DNA from: Norana najaformis
Taxonomy: Eukaryota; Annelida; Clitellata; Crassiclitellata; Hormogastridae
Reading direction: 5' to 3'
Assembly (NCBI GenBank): GCA_964023275.1
Contig: OZ029927.1
Location: 3,147,715-3,211,714, forward strand
DNA: 64,000 nucleotides
The translations under genes were made by a program, and so were the position numbers. This document shows, piece by piece, positions 24,776-36,931 of the stretch. Within the stretch, counting starts at the first letter, position 1. Each line of letters begins with the position of its first letter. Below the pieces are notes generated by a model, which saw only the letters and a program-made list of their open reading frames with translations, ran no database searches and was not told the origin of the DNA.

Positions 24776-26094
24776 GTGTCATGTGAAATTGTCAACTCCA
24801 TTGTCAAAGCGTGTATGTATGCACATCAGAGCATTTACAAAGCATCTCTCCAAGGAGCCAACTGGTCTTTCATTAAGACTTTTGGGGTTGTGCTATAGGT
24901 GAACATTTGAGCAGATATCTACACTCATAAAAGGCTTCTTCAGCCGAGTTCCCTAAGTCATAACAAACTCAGCCTGCAGATAAGAGTTACATGCTATAAT
25001 ACAACAATGAATAGAAACTGCTTTGCCAATGACAACACAGCAACTGCTGATACCTCTTAGCAGTTTGACCACTTTTTAAGAGAGCTGCATACAATATGTG
25101 CCACTTTGCCAAAGAACATCTGGTAAAACCAACAGCCTCCCAATTAGGCCTTTGAACTGGTTGAACAGTTGGACTTTGATGATACAGACCCAGGAACGAA
25201 GAATACCAATCTGCTGATTTTTATCTGTAAACACAGTGCTTAGGATTTTACACACTGCCTAAAACAGAATCTATTTTGCCTTCTGTATCTGGTGGGTCTG
25301 GCCTGATATCTGATACATGGTATCACATTTTATAAGACAATGTCCAAGGCTTGGAGTCTGGACATGTTGCTCATCAGCAAAGTTTTTTATCATTTGTTTG
25401 TTCATGAATTAAAACTAATTAATTCATTCATTCATTTATTCTGAGCAATACAATGCCCCTTTTAACCACTGCCAGTCCTGCCCAAGCAGAACAGCAGCCA
25501 AAGCAGTTTGTTGAAGGAGGTCCCCTCAGTCAGAATGCAGTTGTTACATAAAGTGTTAAGAGATCTAAGAACTGCTTGCTATTTTGTTTACAAACTATAA
25601 AAAGAAAGATTGCAGCCTGGCCGCCTCTAGATCCAGATCCTGTACATTGCTCTCCACAACTAAATGTTTAGCCAAGACAAGGCAATGTATGGTATGGTAC
25701 TTAAAAGGTAATTTCATCCTTTGAGATGCAGTCCTTTCTAGATGTTGAGCAATTTCTGGCTGCAACACGCGCACAATAACACCGGTCAGTTTCACAACTA
25801 GGAAACCTTTCCTTTTGGGTAGCAGCAGATTTCTTATGCATTAATTTCACATGAAATGCTCTGAGCAATTCTGAAGGTGCTATATTAAGTGTCATGATAC
25901 CTACATCCATGCATATACATATAATTCATACATGCATTCACATTCAGTATAATACAATACAATACAACTGTAATCTGATAATTCACTCCTTATAAAGGTC
26001 AGAAGCTGAAACTGAAGCCTGGGAACATAAGACATTCAGAACCATAAACATAAGAACCATAAATAGACTGAAAGAGGGAAGTTTTTTGGTTCAG

Positions 26095-26310
26095 TATGAA
26101 CAATACATACACACATGCATCCACACGTGCATCCATAAATACACCACATCCATACATACATACATACACATATACATACATACATACACACATACATACA
26201 CACATACATGAATACATGAAGCCATACATACATACATACACACATACATACATACATGAATACATGAAGCCATACATACATACATGCACACATACACACA
26301 CATACACGAA
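26095..26310 (+). repeat. ATAC/CACA microsatellite with an internal duplication
   Basis: TACA-rich run in which a segment containing CATGAATACATGAAGCCATA occurs twice (near 26206 and 26256), showing segmental duplication within the microsatellite. Confidence 0.93.
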
Positions 26311-26764
26311 GAGATGAAAGGTAAGCATAAGAGCAATATGCCCACATACCACCCACATCTTTTGTATCTGTCCGTATCTGTCTCATTTTATTTCAGTGTT
26401 GTTATCCCACAAGAACCACTTGACAGACTGCATTAAGAACATCAGAAACATGCAAATGAAGCCGAAGCAGAAGAAGGTGATGCTAGATGGAGTCCCTATC
26501 CCAGATGAACAGTGGCAGTCAACTTTCGTTGTGATAAACAGCCGACATCAAAGAAATGAAAAACAACAAAAACACTTAAGTACGTCAACAGAAAGAAGAT
26601 GATGAGGAAAACAGGTCAGTAAGGAAATGATCTGGACCAAGAGGGAAAAAGGAATCTAAGTAAGATATGACTAGCATTTGGAATTGAATGATTTATCCAT
26701 TTCTTCCAACGCCAGCCATTCTCTCTTCCCAGCCCTCCTCCTCGCCTTCCATCTGGTTCCCTGT

Positions 26765-27045
26765 TCTACCTGTAACAACAGGCCAGCCATTAATTAGGGT
26801 TTATCTCTTTCTGGCAATCCCGGTTGAAGGGTGGGAATTAGGAGGGCGATCGCTGGGTCAACGGCTGCCGGGTGAATTATTTACACATCGACGGCATCGC
26901 TGCGGCTTCAAGTAACAGCCGGTCACACGCTATTCTTCAATTAGCCCCATGTCCCCGGGGCAGTTCTGAACGCGCCCTTCGTCGGGGTGCATTTTAAGCA
27001 CATCAGATCAATAACACAGCCTTATGAAAAGCTAGTAACCTTGCT
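26765..27045. promoter_or_regulatory. Candidate conserved non-coding element
   Basis: A non-repetitive, higher-complexity block with frequent CpG (GGGCGATCGCTGGG, CATCGACGGCATCGCTGCGG, GAACGCGCCCTTCGTCGGGG) and a TTAATTAG homeodomain-type site near 26789. It is bounded on the right by a purine-rich GGA/GAGG tract and contains no transposon sequence that I recognise. It resembles the non-coding islands often found in introns of developmental regulators. This is inferred from texture, not from an alignment. Confidence 0.3.
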
Positions 27046-28164
27046 GGGGGAGGGAGAAAGAGGGGGAGATGGATGAGGAGGACAAGAAGGAGGGTGAGGA
27101 AGACAGATGCAAGGGAAGAAAGCCTAGTCACTCGCAGGTTGAAGAAGTAAGGAGCAGGTGGAGGAGGAGCAGGAGGAGCAGGAGGAATGGAGGAGGAGGT
27201 TGAAAGACTGCAGATTGAGAAGAAAAAGAGAAGAAAAGTTGCATGTTAAGGAAGACAGGCCACTGCAAGGAAAGAAAGCCCATTCGAAAAGGCATATCAC
27301 ATTCTTACATTAGGAACAAAAGCCAACCTAACGGTTTATTGCTATTTTCACTACCTCTGTCTATTTCCTCATGAGTATCAGACATATAAAGAAAGTGGAA
27401 ATTACTGAAATCTAAGGTCACCATTGCACAGGAAAGGAAATAATTTAGGTATTATGCAATTTACTGATAAGAGACGAAGGCATGCACTTGAAAAACACAA
27501 GAGACATCTGCACTTGTTAGCAAGGAACAGATCATCAGTAAAAGAGATGTCATATCAGCCTTTTTTCACCTTACCTTAAAAACAGTTGAAAAAAAATAAA
27601 CAAAACAAACAATTTATGATTTAAAGCCAACTGCTCAATATTCATGAGAAGATCTGGTCCACATGACAGCAACACACAACTATATGGTAATGTAATGTAA
27701 CAAAACATCTACATAGGACCTTTCAGGCACTTCACAATTGTAATCGTAATTTAAGATTTATGAAGTGCCTCTTAGAGAATGAACTCAGCTGGGATCCTCC
27801 CAACCCAAACAAGTAAAATCACAGTTAAACAGTACAGTCTTCAGGCGCCTGCCAAACGCGAAACCGTTGGGGGGGGGAGAGTCCCAGATCTGGAGAGAGA
27901 CAGTTCCAGCTGCATGGCTATGTAACAGATCTAAACAGGTGTTACTAACTAAGGTCAGTAAAGTCAGATAGGAAATCTAGACGTCTCAACAAGTCGTTAA
28001 ATACATTTTTTAATACATTTTTAATCAGCTAGTTTTCTTGTGACTTCTTTTTTAATGTAAGATAATGCAATGGAATGCTGCCAACATTTAACAGCTATTT
28101 TAGCACAGTAACCAGCATCAACTTCATGTCTATGTCATTTTGATTCCTTAATTAATTGTTTTTA

Positions 28165-28331
28165 CAGTGTATATGCTGACACTTGCGCAGTCAGCAAATA
28201 ACTGTACATATACAGCACCCTTTCTTCAGCCTCGGCCATACTATAAATTTCCTATAAATCTTATTATTATTATTATTATTATTATTATAATTACTACTAC
28301 TACTACTATTACTATTATTATTATTATTTAG
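28165..28331 (+). mobile_element. SINE-like element with ATT tail
   Basis: It reads GCGCAGTCAGCAAATAACTG, TACATATACAGCACC, CAGCCTCGGCCATACTAT and CCTATAAATCTTATTATT, then an (ATT)n tail to 28331. The same order is found at 51684-51830 and 62330-62460 on the minus strand, so this is a small interspersed family with a trinucleotide tail. Confidence 0.55.
28260..28331 (+). repeat. ATT/ACT trinucleotide tail
   Basis: (ATT)n with a central ACT stretch, forming the tail of the SINE-like element at 28165. Confidence 0.93.
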
Positions 28332-29504
28332 GCAAGCAGGGTCTGAGGGGTCAATCCATCAATCCTGCATTGGATTAAAAGGGGTCCACGCCATTGAACT
28401 GGCATCCACAGACCAGTTTAGTCGAGCATTGCCCACGGAATTCATAAAGTAAAACACAGTCACAATAGCACTGTCAAAAGAAATAAAAAGAGAAAAAAGA
28501 AGAAAACCAAAGTGAACAAGTTATGAAATATTTATAAAAGTGGGAAACTTGAACAAGAAAAATAGAGAAAATCAAAGGGAAAATGAGCAAAAAGGCAAGC
28601 ACATGGGGAAAAGAGCCAGGGAAATCCAGGGAAAACACCTGAGAAATGCAGATGACTAAAAAGGCCAAGAAATTTGTTGGATATGAAAGCAGTCTTGGAT
28701 CCTGAAAAGTGGCAGTGACTACAGACAGGTAGTGGATCGTCCAGTGGTCCCAGGGACCGCGTTCACCAGTGCATGTTCAAATACTTTTCTGCCCTGAGTC
28801 ACTCTGTGTCTGAGCTTTGGAGTCAATCCTTGGTTCTGCTGTGGTTTTGTTCTGTTGTGGACAATGCCAGGAACATCTTCAATCAAAGAAATCAGTGGCC
28901 ATGATGATCCATGGGTCTGACTAATGATCCTCAGCTCATGTTCTCAATGTGTCATCCTGAGTCATCGTAGTCATCACGTCTGTTTGGACAACACAGAATC
29001 TGATGTCACACCAAATGTGGAAATTGCTGATTCTGATTCTGCAGTTAGGATCCAGATTCTCTGAGCAGGCTACTGGTTCTTCCATGTTTAACAGTCCACA
29101 CATAGGCAACCAAGCAACACAAAGCAAAGACAGGACAACAGCAATCGATCAACTGGAAACCAATCCTTACAGATAACAAGATCAAATGATGAATTGTCTT
29201 ACTTTATGTTCCCTTTTTGATCACCTGGTGACAGTTTAATGTCTCTGCTATTCTACAATTCTGCTAATTGTGGCCAATCGAAAATTTCTCAAAATTTTCT
29301 TTTCACTCATTTAATCACCTTCAGCAATAACCTTCTAACAATATTCACCCACAATAACTGCTGCTGTAATATAAGAAGTATGTATCTCAACATTTATACA
29401 ACACTTTCAAGAACCTCTCAAAATATTTGCACACATTCTACACAACAAACTAGAAGATGAAAAAGGGTAAAGTACTTCAGCTCATGGTAATGATGAAGAG
29501 TGCA

Positions 29505-29740
29505 CAAGGTGGTCTATCAGTCAAGCATTTGGTCGTTGCTCATGCAGTCGCGGGTTCGACTCCATGTAACAACCCTGAGAAAGTTGTTTCAGCACATGTG
29601 CCTCTGTCACCAAGCCTCTGTCATGTGATACACTGGCCCCATGTCCAGGATTTTTGGATTCGTCCAGTGCCCGCTCAAGGGCCTAGTGAGACATGGGACA
29701 CACTTTTAATGACGGAGAAGAACAGGCAACCTTAAACTAA
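29505..29740 (+). mobile_element. tRNA-derived SINE-like sequence
   Basis: The head contains a good RNA polymerase III B box, GGTTCGACTCC (about 29552-29562), preceded about 40 bp upstream by a weak A-box-like stretch (GGTCTATCAGTCAAGC). The body does not fold as a plausible tRNA by eye and continues without a tRNA 3' end, so a tRNA-derived SINE is more likely than a tRNA gene. Confidence 0.4.
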
Positions 29741-30439
29741 CAATGAGATGCTGCCATGGCAACGAAGTGCTAGCAACAGCACTTTATTATCATATTTGTA
29801 TATAATAAGCGATAAAGCATCAACTGATGGCGTTGAGTAAGAGCAAGTGAAGGACTTATGTAAGGTCCCTACACAGTAGCCTTTTTAGAGGAGGTTTCAA
29901 CCAGCACACTATGGGTTACAAGGCAACCACTCAAACCAGCTGGCTACTGTGTCACACCAATACGCATTAAAGTGGTGGTCCCTTCCCTTGCCACCTGATC
30001 TACCCACTGACAGCATACGGTTGGTCGGCAGTATACTCATTTAATAGTCGAGTTCACAAGCAGCCTGAGGCTCACGGATATTGGTTGAAATGGAAAATCA
30101 AACAACTGGACAACCTTTCCTTACGCAGGTTGTCAATTTCACTCGGTGCAACAAGGTTGAAAGGCACAACGTTGAAAGGCAAGTCCATTAAAAATCAGCA
30201 ACCCTTTTGTTCTTAATGAACTCTGACACCATTTAGGCCACATAGGCCGGGCTGTTTTGCCCTACTTAAAAGGCCTACCTTAAGTGTCTCAATACACACA
30301 AACACTCACTAGGGTGTAAATGCATGCATCTGGACAGTAAAAGGGTGCAGTTAGGGTGATCTGAGAAACACAGGCTGAGCAGAGCCAAGCAGAACACAGA
30401 ATGATCAATGGACGACTATCAAGTGACATTCGCCAGACC

Positions 30440-30800
30440 AGATGTACGGCAGCAGCATTACAAAGCGCCCTCTGCTTACTCCTTTCTTTCGACCAATTAT
30501 TTCGCTGGCAATGAAATTAATTGGCGCAGATGTATCGTTGCTTTGTGCCCGTGAAGACCAGGCGGTCGGTCGGTCGGTCGGTCGTCGATGGACACTGAAT
30601 AGGTTCACACGACACAAAGACCGCCTTCCTTCGCCTGATCGCCGTCGGCCGCCGCTGCATCCCACCAGCCGTCGACAAACGGTCGCTAGCCGCAAGGCTG
30701 TGTTTTCGACAGGACCCCGCAGACGGCCATTTCGCGTGCCACTTATCATCGCCCTCAATTATTCCGATTATTCCGCTTGTAGCGGCGGGCTGGTGTCTGT
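30440..30800. promoter_or_regulatory. CpG-dense segment inside the large intron, candidate enhancer or alternative promoter
   Basis: About 360 bp with dense CpG in an otherwise AT-rich intron. It includes a CGGT run at 30563-30584 and a GATCGCCGTCGGCCGCCGCT stretch near 30638. Unique-looking AT segments flank it, with an imperfect inverted repeat of CCAATTA and TAATTGG near 30493-30525 that contains homeodomain-type TAATT cores. Open frames cross it on both strands, but none looks like a known protein and they are expected in stop-poor GC-rich DNA. Function is inferred from composition only. Confidence 0.35.
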
Positions 30801-30807
30801 AGGGTAG

Positions 30808-30900
30808 TTGGATCTTCACAGAGTGGTAGACTTTAACAGCAATGCCCAGGGTTCAAATCTCGGTTGTGACATTGCTGAAATTCAGTGCATGGTTATGGAT
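30808..30900 (+). mobile_element. tRNA-derived SINE head
   Basis: An A-box-like stretch (CACAGAGTGGTAGAC, about 30819-30833) and a B box (GGTTCAAATCTC, about 30850-30861) lie at tRNA-like spacing. No complete acceptor stem is apparent. It abuts the CpG-dense segment ending near 30800. Confidence 0.4.
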
Positions 30901-31260
30901 ACATTTCTTACATTTCTTTAGTTCACAATTCAAAAACTGAAGGTTAGGTAAATGAGGAAACCCAAAGCAAAATAGGAAAAACAAAGTGGAAATGTCATGG
31001 AAATAAGTGGGAACAGGAAAAGTTGTGAAATCAAGGGCAATGTTAGTGACTACAAAAACTAAAAAAACAATCACCAGTCATATGCGGTTGTTCAAGATTA
31101 GCCTATGTTCCGTTTTCTAAACTGGAATTTCCACCAACAATGCAACACCTTTGCTGAGAACAGTTTTGTGTTCACCAGGGCGTTCTTACATCAGACAAAT
31201 ATTTAAAGCCACTGTTGTAAAATTCACAGAATGACCTGTGGCACATGAGACAACTGCATA

Positions 31261-31348
31261 TAGCCTTGCTCAAATCTTCATCCATGACGGTAAATATTCC
31301 AGAATAGCCTTGCTCAAATCTTCATCCATGATGGTAAATATTCCAGAA
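31261..31348 (+). repeat. 44-bp tandem duplication
   Basis: TAGCCTTGCTCAAATCTTCA then TCCATGACGGTAAATATTCC AGAA occurs twice in tandem with a single visible difference (GACGG or GATGG), indicating a recent duplication. Confidence 0.9.
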
Positions 31349-31773
31349 TGGACTTAAGGACACTTCTGATATACTGTAACAGCTGATCATAACCAAACTT
31401 GAAGAACTACATGACAGCTTTAATGTGCCAACATCAAACCCATATCAAAGGCAATACAGAGCACTGTACAGGAAATGGCTGTGTAAGGCTTATAAATGCA
31501 TTTAACACTCACATTTGGTTTCAACACATTATTCAGCCAAATACAAATAGATTATTCAGCTCACTACTATGTCTCGAATTAAATCAAATACAAATATTTG
31601 GTACAGCTCTATTCAAAACATCGTGGAAGGATCAAAACAAAAATAGTCGGTGATGCTATCAGACAGACTGAACTGATTCACTTTACTATACATTGTTGAT
31701 AGGAGTTACTGACATGAAAGAGAGACAGAGATAAACAGACAGATCTTGAAATGAAGATACGTACTGGAATGAC

Positions 31774-31912
31774 TGAGCAAGAGAGAGAGAGAGAGAGGAG
31801 AGACAGAGAGAGAGAGAGAAAGAGAGAGAGACAGAGACAGACAGAGACAGACAGACAGAGACAGAAAGACAGACAGGCAGAGACAGAAAGACAGACAGAC
31901 AGACAGACAGAT
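31774..31912 (+). repeat. GA / GACA microsatellite
   Basis: AGAGAG passing into GACAGACAGACA units. Confidence 0.93.
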
Positions 31913-32444
31913 ACTGTAACAGCAATGTAGTTGTCATGACCCTCTGTTCACAATCAAACCGACAACAGACACTCACTCCATCTGAGTTTGATGAATGGCT
32001 TGTTGTTGAAATAGCCAGGAGAATCAGGCAGCTGTCTCCATCAACAGATCTTCCATTTTAACACAGAAACCCAGAAAATCATTGCAATTGCAGCAGCAGC
32101 AGCATAAATATAGCTGGACATCGGCCACTGGCTTTTAAACTTTTCTGGCTGTGGATAAGTGAAAACTATATTAGTTGCATGCATGGACCCGTAACACCAA
32201 AATAATGTTGTCTGTGAGTGCAAAGCCCACTGAAAATGAGAGTAACTTGCTGATAAATTACAGTAGAGTTAAACGATAATAGTGAGTCATAAGAAAGTCA
32301 GCAAGTTAAGTAAGCTGCAGGCTAAAAGTCCATTTTGTTTAATGTCTCAAAGGATCAACAACGGTTCTACAGATTGTTGCGATTCATGGACCACCACCGC
32401 TTTAAGAACCATTGGAACAGGCATTGTAACATAATAAATTATTG

Positions 32445-32820
32445 ACACTAATCTAATCTAATGACTTCTATAGTGCCACTATCATAATGCCCAAGACATC
32501 ATCGATGATTGCTTTACGTAAAATCATAATCAAAATCATAATCCATTAGAGAAGCTAGGTCAAAGTCCTATAGGTCAGAGAAAGCAGAAGCGAGGCTACT
32601 TGTGGGTAAGTGAGTTGAAAGAGATGAGTCTTAAGCTTAGACCTGAATGACATCACAGAACTGACAGAATGAAAATAACTTAGCAACGAAATCCAAAGCC
32701 ACTCACCAACAGTCGAGACTGAGAACACTCTAGAACCCAACACCGTTCTGCTATGAGGGACAAGAAGAGTGACAGAGTCCATTGATCGAGTGCAATGTTT
32801 GTTGGTAATGGAACAGTTGA
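32445..32820 (-). pseudogene. CR1/L2-like RT C-terminus with ATTAG tail
   Basis: On the minus strand VLGSRVFSVSTVGEWLWISL and MSFRSKLKTHLFQLTYPQ (about 32750 to 32600) are the end of a CR1/L2 protein. The 3' region continues to GGGCATTATGATAGTGGCAC, TATAGAAGTCATTAGATTAG at about 32500-32450. This is the one copy where the protein end and the ATTAG-type tail can be read together, which ties the tail family to CR1/L2-like elements. Confidence 0.75.
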
Positions 32821-33483
32821 GCACGGAATAGGGATAGGTTGGCTGCTTTAAATGTAGTCCTTTGTGAACTAAGAAATGTGATATAAAACACCATACTGTA
32901 TGGCCTCACAGTGATAATAATGGGTTTACCTGTGCTCAAGCATAGCTCCAGAAGATTGGAAATAGCCATTCAGGTAACTATTATCTGCATGAATCTAAAG
33001 ATACTAAGTAATGTACAGACATGTACATGTAGGGTGTTTTAGGCAGATGATATTCCCTTATAAAGAAAAAGCATTGTTACCCTCTGTTTGTGGCGCCTTT
33101 TCTCTGTACATCTGTGCGCTGTGTTTTCTTCTCTAAACCTCCTTCCCTACACGTCTCGCTCTGTCTCTGTCTCTGCCTCTCTCCTATTTTGCCTTGCCCA
33201 CAATATCTTCTCCCTCTCCATAAACCATGTCCAATCTAATTTCTCAGTCTTAATAGTATTGATTGTTGTCGGTTGCTTTCTGTCCAGCATCTCCCTTAAG
33301 ACTGACTCGTCCGTCAGTCTGTCTAACAGTGGCAGCGGCATCTGTAAGGCCTCTGCCCCCCCCCCCAAGACTCCCTATATACCCTCTGCTCCTCCTCCTC
33401 CTACTCATCTGTTTCACTCGTTTACCTTTGCAACCGATTCTGCTAGCGGTTAACTGAATGCACTGGTTACTCTGAGTCCACAG

Positions 33484-34359
33484 TTCCTTCAAAACACAAA
33501 CCGATTACTTCGTTCCTTCAAACCACAAAACGATTACATGTTCCTTCAAAACACAAACCGATTACAATGTTCCTTCAAAACACAAACCAATTACTTCGTT
33601 CCTTCAAACCACAAAACGATTACAACATTCTTTCAAAACACAAACCGATTACTTCATTCCTTCAAAACACAAACCGATTACAACATTCTTTCAAAACACA
33701 AACCAATTACTTCGTTCCTTCAAACCACAAACCGATTACAACATTTTTCAAAACACAAACCGATTACTTCATTCCTTCAAAACACAAACCGATTACAACA
33801 TTCTTTCAAAACACAAACCGATTACTTCATTCCTTCAAACCACAAACCGATTACAACATTCTTTCAAAACACAAACCGATTACTTCATTCCTTCAAACCA
33901 CAAACCGATTACAACATTCTTTCAAAACACAAACCGATTACTTCATTCCTTCAAAACACAAACCGATTACAACATTCTTTCAAAACACAAACCGATTACT
34001 TCATTCCTTCAAAACACAAACCGATTACAACATTCTTTCAAAACACAAACCGATTACTTCATTCCTTCAAAACACAAACCGATTACAACATTCTTTCAAA
34101 ACACAAACCGATTACTTCATTCCTTCAAAACACAAACCGATTACAACATTACAATGTTCCTTCAAAACACAAATCAATTACAATGTTCCTTCAAAACACA
34201 AACCGATTACAATGTTCCTTCAAAACACAAACCGATTACAATGTTCCTTCAAAACACAAACCGATTACAATGTTCCTTCAAAACACAAACCGATTACAGT
34301 GTTCCTTCAAAACACAAACCAATTACATCGTTCTTTCAAATCACAAACCAATTATATTG
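33484..34359 (+). repeat. 29-bp minisatellite, about 30 copies, partly dimeric
   Basis: The unit is built on TTCCTTCAAAACACAAACCG then ATTAC plus a 4-base spacer (29 bp). From about 33620 to 34140 two variants alternate, one with TTCATTCC and one with AACATTCT, giving a 58-bp period. After about 34150 the right end is homogeneous with CAATGTTCC units. Long open frames across it are artefacts of the stop-poor unit. Confidence 0.93.
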
Positions 34360-34399
34360 CTTCACCTACTAACATAAGGAACATGTTGAAATAACATGC

Positions 34400-36430
34400 C
34401 AGAGTAAACGTTCACTACAGACTCTCTCTGTCTCAGTGGAATGACCTGGAAATTGACCTAATTGTTGGCCTGAGTTTAATGCTACAACTGTGATAATAAA
34501 TGTGCTGCTTTTATGCCGGATCAGTGCTGAATTAATCAGCAAACTCTAAATTCAATAACACAGAATTTTACTAATGTAGTGTCAAATGTAACAATCCTTT
34601 CCAGTAAGCTGACTCCATCATTCTGTGACATTTTCTAGTCTGCCACCCTTGTCATGAATTGCAAAAATAACAACAATAATAACAGCATGGCAAATTCTTA
34701 TCTTCACACAACAGATGGCATCAAGGGTACCATGATATTCTTTAAACAACCCCAGAAGTACGACTTCCTACTTACGGTGCTACATAAACTGACTGAATTA
34801 AATTAGATTAAATCATGTTATTCAGCATAAAATAAAAATTAATTAATTACAGTGAGAAATGCACTGCTTTTATGCTGGATCAGTGCTGAATTAATTAGCA
34901 AAATCCAAATTCATGTGCAGTGGATATGTAGTTCAACAGTTTTTATAACAAACTAACAAGTAGTTCCTAAATCAACAAAACCTTGGCAGTGGTTAGGCAT
35001 GACCCCCCTTAATGATATAGCAAAATAGGGCTTTCCCGTAAGTTTCTGTTCTGCAGCAAAAGAAATCCTCAACTCTAGCTTCTTCATAACAGGCAATCTG
35101 TGAAAACTCAAGTAGCAGATATGTATTTGACGGACTGAAGTGCTAGCATGAAAACAGTGCAAACCTTCCCATCTCAGCCTCTGCCAACTGGAATTTTCTA
35201 CAAGTATACCTTTCATCTGTGCAACTCTGTTACTCAGCCTATCCTTCAATCTACGTGGATAACTTACTTGTTGCACTTGCTTGATAATGATTTTTGTTGC
35301 AAAGCACCTTTGAACTACTGCAAAAGAATATTATCAAATTTCAGTTGCACTGAACTTTTGTATGGCTCGATTTCACAAAACACAACGTGTCTGAACTCAG
35401 AAAGAAGTTCTGAAAGGCAGAAATGTTCTACTTAGCTACAACCAAGCAATGTGTGACCATTCACGGGGAGTCTCCACAGTATGATCTACATTTTTCTGAA
35501 CTTTCTCATTACATCGTAGTTAGCTGTCACTGCCACAACCATCTGGGTTTGGATGCATCTGTTTCTTTGTCTCAGTTCATCTAAGGAGCAAACTAACTGC
35601 CTGAGAAATTCTATCCTCACCAGGCAAGCTTAACATAAACATGTTAACAATGCAGCGATATAGCAGTTCAGCACATATTTACACACAAACACTTACAGAA
35701 GGGTAAATATTTACTCAGATTCCATAATTGCTCTCAGGACTGAAACAGACTTTCCCTGAGGAGGTTAAGAAGGGTGCCAGTTAAATCAAAAGCTGATGGA
35801 ATGGCTGGTTGGCTTACTCGCCTACCCATCACAAGCCCTTAAATGAGTATTTAGACATCCTCTAAAGAAAGGTGCTATAACAATATCAAAAGTCTGTAAA
35901 AACATAGACCAGTCTGTTGGCTGACTGTCTTATGAACCCCCAAGTGAGTTGCAGATGAGATGCATAGACATTTGCATAATTTAGCTAAATAATACAGATG
36001 TCTATGATATGATGCAACTGACCATTCTCACTGTTAATCTGGGACTTCTGGTAGGCCTATGTGTTTGGAAACAACTGTGAATAAGACTTCTGAGCAGTGG
36101 AACATTTCACAGCAACACAGGATAAGAAGTTAAGACGTCAACAACAAATCAGAAGGTAAAGGGCCCACACTCAAAACAAACCAACCATCACATTCTTTAC
36201 AGCATTCTTTGCCCCTTTCTGATCTGATGGCCTGTTGCTCATGTTCTTTGTACCATATCTGTGTCCAGAGTTGGAATCCCAGTTCAGAATGTGAACTGGA
36301 CAGTGCATTTGTGGAGACATGTAATGGGTTACGAAAGGTTGTCTGGTTGGTTGGGGGAATGTCGTCCTCATCTCTGTACTTCAGTGGATCTATAGTTCAT
36401 CCCCAGATCACATTTCTGAAGAGGACCATT
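34400..36430. other. No gene seen
   Basis: AT-rich intronic sequence. GCTTTTATGC(C/T)GGATCAGTGC TGAATTAAT occurs twice (near 34509 and 34867), which suggests copies of one unidentified repeat. Confidence 0.4.
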
Positions 36431-36675
36431 GTCAAACTGGGCTTATACGCAATAAATAAGCAATTATACGACCTTACCTTAGTGTCTTCTGCAGCATCAT
36501 TACTTATGGGAATTTCACCAGGCTTAACTACTAGATTTTGACTGGACTTCTCCAATAGATTATGATTCTTTACTATGATTTCATTTGAAGTTATCATCAA
36601 CTGATGCCTTGTGCATCGTGGAAACAGCACTCCAGAAATCATCAGGTTAGATTAGATAACAGATTAGATTATAAT
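36430..36675 (+). mobile_element. CR1/L2-like 3' tail (ATTAG-tailed family), partial
   Basis: The 3' half is clear: ATCAACTGATGCCTTGTGCA, then TCGTGGAAACAGCACTCCAG, then GGTTAGATTAGATAACAGAT. The left part, with GACTGGACTTCTCCAATAG, matches the middle of the copy at 51235 more weakly. Confidence 0.5.
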
Positions 36676-36931
36676 CAGCCGCCTCTGTTCCTTGTTCAGA
36701 TGATTTATTTTGTCCTGGATTAGGTTTAAATTAGTTAATCCTTTCTGGAATTATTACTGGTTCGTGTTGACTGGCTGTTGGTCTATCTGTCTTTCATCTC
36801 ACAACCATCCAACGTCCAAACATTTACAGTTATGGGATTGCCCAGTAGTCAGGATCTGGTTCGCCAAAACAACATACAACCCCAGCAGCTGATCCCCAAA
36901 ACCTGCTTGAAAGAGGCACTTAACAAAGGAA

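Larger units (their letters stand above)
20960..25830. other. Intronic, mostly plain
   Basis: Apart from the retroelement ends at 21290-21425 and 24630-24775 and the microsatellites at 22000 and 22790, I see no supported feature. A cluster of ACATGATAATAA and CTGAATTCA(C/A)TC repeats near 23877-23965 is a loose local duplication. Confidence 0.4.

Noticed and set aside
29510..29580. tRNA gene because of the GGTTCGACTCC box
   Set aside because: No paired acceptor, D or anticodon stems are apparent by eye and the sequence continues as a longer repeat-like body.
30405..30819. Three overlapping frames of 100-121 codons on both strands
   Set aside because: Stop-poor CpG-rich DNA gives open frames by chance; none shows a known motif or splice support.
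33538..34394. Overlapping frames of ~275 codons with FKTQTDY periods
   Set aside because: Artefact of the 29-bp minisatellite; two different frames encode the same cyclic peptide.
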